A stretch of DNA of 64,000 bases from Phytohabitans rumicis (lineage in GTDB: Bacteria; Actinomycetota; Actinomycetes; Mycobacteriales; Micromonosporaceae), in contig NZ_BLPG01000001.1 of the NCBI RefSeq assembly GCF_011764445.1, positions 4,960,001-5,024,000 on the forward strand, written 5' to 3'. Both the position numbers and the translations under genes were made by a program. Under the pieces are notes generated by a model. The model saw nothing but the letters and a program-made list of their open reading frames with translations. It was not told the origin of the DNA and made no database searches. The first letter of the stretch is position 1, and each line of letters begins with the position of its first letter. Below are positions 59,963-64,000 of this stretch, piece by piece.

Positions 59963-60877
59963 ATGACCACCCTTTCTTCCGGGCCGCGGGCCGTCAAGGC
60001 CGTGATCCCCGCCGCCGGCCTGGCCACCCGGTTCCTGCCCGCGACCAAGGCGGTGCCCAAGGAACTACTGCCGGTGGTCGATCGCCCGGTCCTGCAGTAC
60101 ATCGTGGAGGAGGCCGCCGCCGCCGGGATCAGCGACGTCCTGCTCATCACCGGGCGGGGCAAGACCTCGATGGTCGACCACTTCGACCGCCAGCCCTACC
60201 TGGAGTCGCGGCTGGAGGAGAAGGGCGATGCCGCGCGGCTGGCCGCCGTGCGCCGGCCCAGCGAGCTCGCCGAGATTTACACCTGCCGCCAGCACGAGCC
60301 GCTCGGCCTCGGCCACGCCGTCGGGTGTGGCGAGTCGCACGTCGGCGGCGAGCCGTTCGCGGTGATGCTGGGCGACGAGTTCGTCGACCTGGCCGAGCCG
60401 CTGCTGCCGTCCATGCTGGACCTGCAGGCGCGCACCGGCGGCATCGTCCTCGCCTTCATGGAGGTGCCGGACGAGGAGACCACGCGGTACGGCATCGCCT
60501 CCGTCGCCACCGCCGAGGAGGGCCTGGACGAGTTCGGCGAGGTGGTCGGCGTGACCGGGCTGGTGGAAAAGCCGTCCCCCGAGGACGCGCCCAGCAACCT
60601 CGCGGTGCTCGGCCGGTACGTGCTGCCCGGAAGCATCTTCGACGCCATCAAGCGCACCAAGCCGGGCAGCGGCGGCGAGATCCAGCTCACCGACGCGATG
60701 GCCCTGCTGCTCGAAGAGGGCACCCCGGTGCACGGCATCGTCTACCGCGGCACCCGCTACGACACCGGCATGCCGCTGGGCTACCTGCAGGCGGTCGTGC
60801 AGATCGCGTGCGCGCGTGACGACCTCGGCCCGGCGTTCCGCGACTGGCTCACGTCGTTTGTGGGGTCGCGTACATGA
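59963..60877 (+). CDS. galU: UTP-glucose-1-phosphate uridylyltransferase
   Basis: 304 residues. KAVIPAAGLATRFLPATK is the nucleotide-binding loop, KELLPVVDRPVLQYIVEEA follows, VEKPSP and the C-terminal RYDTGMPLGYLQAV are family signatures. It makes UDP-glucose for cell-surface glycans. First gene of a run with overlapping starts: its TGA overlaps the moeA ATG (ATGA). It lies ten bases after the diguanylate cyclase stop. Confidence 0.94.
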   Translation: MTTLSSGPRAVKAVIPAAGLATRFLPATKAVPKELLPVVDRPVLQYIVEEAAAAGISDVLLITGRGKTSMVDHFDRQPYLESRLEEKGDAARLAAVRRPSELAEIYTCRQHEPLGLGHAVGCGESHVGGEPFAVMLGDEFVDLAEPLLPSMLDLQARTGGIVLAFMEVPDEETTRYGIASVATAEEGLDEFGEVVGVTGLVEKPSPEDAPSNLAVLGRYVLPGSIFDAIKRTKPGSGGEIQLTDAMALLLEEGTPVHGIVYRGTRYDTGMPLGYLQAVVQIACARDDLGPAFRDWLTSFVGSRT

Positions 60878-62157
60878 CCTCGACGGCCGACGCCGAGGCG
60901 GCCGCCAACGAGCTGACGCCGCTCGCCGACTACCTGGGCAGCGTGCTGCGCAGGTTACGGCCGCTGCCGCCGCTCGACCTCGACCTGACCCAGGCGTACG
61001 GCAACGTCCTCGCCCAGGACGTCGTCGCGCCGCACGCGTACCCGGCCTTCGACCAGGCCGCGATCGACGGCTACGCGGCCCGCTGGGAAGACATCGCCGC
61101 GGCGTCGGCCTCGCTGGACGGGGCCGCGCCGGCCGGCGGCGTACGGCTCAATGTGGTCGGCGACCTCGGCGCGGCGAGCTGGCGGCCGGTGCGGCTCACG
61201 CCCGGCACGTGCTTCTCCGTCGCCGCCGGGGCGCCGCTTCCGGCCACCGCCGACGTCGTGGTCCCGGTCGAATGGACCGACCAGGGCATGGCCGCCGTCG
61301 AGATCTTCCGGGCCCCCAAGCGCGGGTACGGCCTGCGCCGCGCCGGCGAGGAACTGCCCGCCGGCACGGTGCTGGCCCGAGCCGGTACGGCGATCAACCC
61401 GGCGCTCGTCGCGGTGTTCGCGGCCACCGGCATCGGCCACGTCGTGGTGCGCTCCAGCCCTCGCGTGGTCGTCGTGGCCACCGGCGACGAGCTCGTCGAC
61501 GTCGGGCGGGCCAGCCAGCCGGGTCAGGTGGTCGACGCCAACTCGCACGCGTTGACCGCCGCCGCGGTGGAGGCGGGCGCGATGGCGTACCGGGTGGGCA
61601 TCTGCGACGACGACCCGGAAGGGCTGCGCGGGCTCCTCGAAGACCAGACGCTGCGGGCCGATCTGATCGTCACCACCGGCGGCACCGGCACCGGGCCGGG
61701 CGACATGGTCCGCCGGGTGCTGTCCCGCCGGGACGGAGCGGTGACCTTTAAAGACGTTGCGCTGTATCCCGGAACCACCCTCGGATTCGGTACGGTCGGT
61801 GGTGAGGAGGTGCCGATCGTGTGTCTACCCGGTGAACCCGCCGCCGCACTGATCGGCTTCGAAGTGCTGGCCCGTCCCGCCATCCAGCTGCTCGCCGGAG
61901 CCGAGCCGGTCTTCCGGCCGAGCGTGCGCGCCCACCTGCTGGAGACCGTGTCGTCGCCGGTGGGGCTGCGCGAGTTCCGCCCGGCGCACGTGGCGGAGCG
62001 GCGCGGCGGGGGCTACACGGTGCAGCCGCTGTCCGGCGGGCCGTACACGATGTCCGGGCTCGCCGACGCCAACGGCCTGCTGGTCCTTGGCGAACGGGTC
62101 ACCTCCGCCGCCGCCGGCTCCACTGTGGACGTCTTGCTGCTGGACCGGCGCCGATGA
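60874..62157 (+). CDS. moeA: MoeA/Glp (molybdopterin molybdotransferase-like)
   Basis: 427 residues with the full gephyrin-E/MoeA architecture. AFDQAAIDGYAARW, PLPATADVVVPVEW, VVATGDELVDVG, TTGGTGTGPGDMV and VCLPGEPAAALIGFEVLARP cover domains I-IV. MoeA inserts molybdate into molybdopterin. In corynebacteria the copy in this galU-moeA-rimJ context is Glp, an FtsZ-binding cell-division protein, with its membrane partner encoded downstream. The gene order here is the same, so either or both roles are possible. Confidence 0.9.
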   Translation: MTSTADAEAAANELTPLADYLGSVLRRLRPLPPLDLDLTQAYGNVLAQDVVAPHAYPAFDQAAIDGYAARWEDIAAASASLDGAAPAGGVRLNVVGDLGAASWRPVRLTPGTCFSVAAGAPLPATADVVVPVEWTDQGMAAVEIFRAPKRGYGLRRAGEELPAGTVLARAGTAINPALVAVFAATGIGHVVVRSSPRVVVVATGDELVDVGRASQPGQVVDANSHALTAAAVEAGAMAYRVGICDDDPEGLRGLLEDQTLRADLIVTTGGTGTGPGDMVRRVLSRRDGAVTFKDVALYPGTTLGFGTVGGEEVPIVCLPGEPAAALIGFEVLARPAIQLLAGAEPVFRPSVRAHLLETVSSPVGLREFRPAHVAERRGGGYTVQPLSGGPYTMSGLADANGLLVLGERVTSAAAGSTVDVLLLDRRR

Positions 62158-62783
62158 TGCTGGGGGCCGCGCCGGGGTGGCCTGTCGTCCTGGTCGACGG
62201 GCCCGTGCTGCTGCGGCCGTACCGCCGTTCCGACGCCGCTGCCTGGTCCGAGGTGCGCCGCGCCAACCAGGCATGGCTGGGCCCGTGGGAGTCCTCCCCG
62301 CCCGGCCCGTGGGCCGACCTCAACTCGCCGGCCGCCTACCGGTACGTCCACCGCGACCAGCGGCGCTCCGCCCGGCGCGGTGAGAGCATGCCGTTCGCGG
62401 TGTGCCTGAACGGGCAACTCGTCGGCCACCTGAACCTGGGCAACATCGTGCGGCGCGCCTTCTGCTCCGCGTACGTCGGCTACTGGGTCGACTCCCGCGT
62501 CGCCGGGAAGGGTGTCATCCCGACCGCGCTGGCGCTCGCCGTCGACCACGCGTTCGGCCCCGGCGGCCTGCATCGCGTCGAGGTCAACATCCGGCCGGAA
62601 AACAAGCCGTCCCGCCGCGTCGTGGAAAAGCTGGGATTCCGCGAGGAGGCGTACCACCCGCGGTACATGCATATCGACGGAGCTTGGCGTGATCACATCG
62701 GATACGCCCTGACCAGTGAGGAAGTCGCCACCGACGGCGGGCTGCTGGCCCGCTGGCACCGGCTTCGTGCAGCTACCGGATGA
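62154..62783 (+). CDS. GNAT acetyltransferase, RimJ/RimL-type
   Basis: 209 residues. VLLRPYRRSDAAAWSEVRR, QLVGHLNLGNIVRRAFCSAY, VAGKGVIPTALALAVDHAF with the acetyl-CoA loop, VNIRPENKPSRRVVEKLGF and ending in AWRDHIGYAL match RimJ-like protein N-acetyltransferases. Its ATGA overlap with moeA and place between moeA and the SepX-like gene match the actinobacterial operon. The acceptor protein is unknown. Confidence 0.9.
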   Translation: MMLGAAPGWPVVLVDGPVLLRPYRRSDAAAWSEVRRANQAWLGPWESSPPGPWADLNSPAAYRYVHRDQRRSARRGESMPFAVCLNGQLVGHLNLGNIVRRAFCSAYVGYWVDSRVAGKGVIPTALALAVDHAFGPGGLHRVEVNIRPENKPSRRVVEKLGFREEAYHPRYMHIDGAWRDHIGYALTSEEVATDGGLLARWHRLRAATG

Positions 62784-62882
62784 TCTTTACGTTTTCGGTC
62801 GGCGCGCCGCACAATCTTCCTGGTCAGCCGCCCGTAACCTCAGTGAACTGGGACAGCGGTTGGGGTGATGGGAGGGACGAGG

Positions 62883-63622
62883 GTGCCGACATCGGTGCTC
62901 CTCGCCGTCCTCGCCGCTGCTGGTCTGCTTGCACTGGCACCGGCGCTCGTCCGTCGGTACGACGCCACCGAGCGGCTGGTGGCGGAGCGGGCGCAGTCGA
63001 CGGCTCGGGTGCTGGAGCGCCGCCGCCGGCGCCGCAGCGTGCCCGGACGCCGGCCGGTCAAGCCGTCCCGCGTGGTGTCCGTCCGCCTGCGGCCCTCGCT
63101 GCCCGCGGCTTCCGTGCCGGATGCTCCTGTCTCCGGCGCTCCCCGATCCTTCCCCCGGGCGCGCCGGCGTCCCCCACGCGCCGGCACACCCCCGCGGTGT
63201 ACCGGCGGCGCCGGGTGCTGGCCGCGCTGGTCCTGCTGAACACGGTCGAGCTGGTCGGCGTGGTGGTGGTCGGCCCCGGCTTCTGGATCAGCGTCTCGGT
63301 CACCGGCACCCTGCTGGTGGTGTACGTCTTCCACCTGCGCAACCGGGCCCTGCAGGAGCGCCGGCGCCGCCGTCTGGAGGCCCGCGAGGCCGCCTGGTTG
63401 GCCGCCCGCCAGGCGGAGGTACGCCGTGAGCAGGCCCGCCGGGCCGCGCAGCGCCGGGAGCAGCAGCGCCGGCTGGCGGCACAGCGCGAAGCCGTACGCC
63501 GGGCCGCGATGGGGGTCGACAGCTCCCTGCCGGCCGCCTCGGTGTCGTACCGCCGGGCGGGCGGCCTCCGCGGCCGCGCCTACGAGGCCGGCCGCCCCGG
63601 CACCGCCGCCCACACCGCCTAA
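62883..63622 (+). CDS. SepX/GlpR-like actinobacterial division membrane protein (frameshifted)
   Basis: About 246 residues if one base is restored in one of three C runs (63151-63155, 63171-63175 or 63189-63193). One N-terminal transmembrane helix (about 3-22; LLAVLAAAGLLALAPALVRR), a basic cytoplasmic loop, two further helices (about 112-150; RVLAALVLLNTVELVGVVVV) and a long Arg/Ala-rich C-terminal helix (EAREAAWLAARQAEVRREQA). Position after rimJ, and this build, match the Rv0996/SepX/GlpR family, the membrane receptor for Glp in cell division. The start is GTG with GGGAGG upstream. The family assignment rests on operon position and topology. Confidence 0.72.
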
Positions 63623-63657
63623 CCACCCCACCCCGCGCGGCCCTCTCGCGCTCTCGC

Positions 63658-63759
63658 GTCGATCAAGGGCTTTCCCGTCGATCAAGGGCAAATGGTCGTG
63701 CTTTGATCTCCGATCCACGACCGTATGCCCTTGATCGGCAGGAAAGGCCTTGATCGACG
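63658..63759 (+). repeat. R1 palindromic intergenic repeat, copy 6 (full length)
   Basis: Both arm pairs are complete (GTCGATCAAGGGCTTTCCC outside, GTCGATCAAGGGCAAATGG inside), with the loop CTTTGATCTCCGATC in plus orientation as at 25531. It lies downstream of the SepX-like gene. Confidence 0.9.
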
Positions 63760-63797
63760 CGTCTGGCCCGTGGGGCGGGCGGCGGCGGGCAAGATCG

Positions 63798-63860
63798 CGG
63801 TGATCAGGGATTGGCTCCCTCGGCGCACCGCAACACGCCAGAGTTACTCCCTGATCACCG
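63798..63860. repeat. R4 palindrome with GATC ends, copy 2
   Basis: CGGTGATCAGGGA and TCCCTGATCACCG are perfect arms around TTGGCTCCCTCGGCGCACCG and onward. Shares the arm core TGATCAGGGA with the copy at 29734. Confidence 0.8.
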
Positions 63861-63888
63861 GGGCGGGGCGGGGCGGGCGGGGCGGGGC
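63860..63888 (+). repeat. G-rich tract, possible G-quadruplex
   Basis: Six runs of three or four G separated by single C (pattern GGGGCGGGGCGGGGCGGGC), directly after the R4 hairpin, as at 29795. Confidence 0.75.
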
Positions 63889-63983
63889 CGTGGAATGTGG
63901 GGCGGCGCGCCGGGATCTGATTCGCGAACGGGGTATGCCACCTGTTAGCCTTGGCGCCGGCTCGCTGGGCACGTCCCAGCGGC

Positions 63984-64000
63984 GGGGCTGTGGCGCAGAC
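63984..64000 (+). tRNA. tRNA, 5' end only (cut by the window edge)
   Basis: GGGGCTGTGGCGCAGAC has the form of an acceptor strand (GGGGCTG), TG and the start of a D stem and loop (GCGCAG). In actinobacteria this start is shared by Pro- and Ala-type tRNAs, so the isotype cannot be named. The rest lies outside the window. Confidence 0.7.

Noticed and set aside
63984-64000. Naming the tRNA isotype
   Set aside because: The anticodon lies outside the window.

Overview
The window is about 70% G+C, with dense short operons, frequent GTG/TTG starts, ATGA-type overlaps and strong GGAGG ribosome sites. Gene content points to an actinomycete, most likely family Micromonosporaceae: DivIVA-domain protein next to folP2, DUF3117, PaaX, SigE-family ECF sigma factor, KorAB, SepX/GlpR-like protein. 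The genus cannot be fixed from the sequence. No phage, integrase, transposase, CRISPR array, rRNA or complete tRNA was seen; the 5' end of a tRNA touches the right edge.

Layout. 1-1032: non-coding, a 23-nt tandem repeat, a palindromic repeat and a composite element with 29-bp inverted ends. 1033-12551: secreted ExeM/NucH-type nuclease, GNAT, lytic transglycosylase, FmdB zinc ribbon, a cyclase/NB-ARC/TPR signalling protein, secreted phospholipase A2, GHL10 glycosidase. 12688-16105: korAB ferredoxin oxidoreductase divergent from an orphan nuoA. 16164-21370: folP2, DivIVA-domain protein, SRPBCC, tag and, after a paaX/isomerase pair, DUF3117, an order resembling the mycobacterial Rv1207-Rv1211 neighbourhood. 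21435-29382: pepA, O-methyltransferase, HtrA protease, tatB, Mrp ATPase, DUF1003 and a PRC/MgtE-N/CBS protein. 29415-36925: a phzF remnant, FMN-barrel protein, HAD, EamA exporter, CoA-ester lyase, SDR between two DUF4190 proteins, acyl-CoA dehydrogenase and an excalibur protein. 37004-42676: membrane and CoA-binding proteins, an SPL-like radical SAM protein, and a LacI regulator facing a Gfo/Idh-sugar isomerase operon. 42732-51112: thioredoxin, MaoC hydratase, TrmH methyltransferase, ECF sigma factor with membrane partner, PHP phosphoesterase, MarC and SemiSWEET. 51443-56676: PD-(D/E)XK nuclease, a toxin-antitoxin pair, Fur-MpaB, DUF2231, a 170-bp MITE-like element and a SAF protein. 56803-63622: Ser-rich FmdB (Ruc-like), 5-FTHF cyclo-ligase, diguanylate cyclase, then galU-moeA(glp)-rimJ-sepX/glpR, the conserved actinobacterial cell-division operon.

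Two features dominate the non-coding DNA. First, at least four dispersed palindrome families (here R1-R4) plus single hairpins and a MITE sit at gene junctions, and most non-overlapping convergent junctions contain one. Second, two intergenic regions 27 kb apart (241-930 and 27249-27550) share the same ordered set of non-coding blocks between CCGGGTAGTTAAGG-type inverted ends, an apparently undescribed element.

Ten otherwise well-conserved genes carry one frameshift each. Nine are consistent with a single missing base, mostly in runs of four or five G or C, so undercalled homopolymers are a likely cause. These genes are annotated over their full span.
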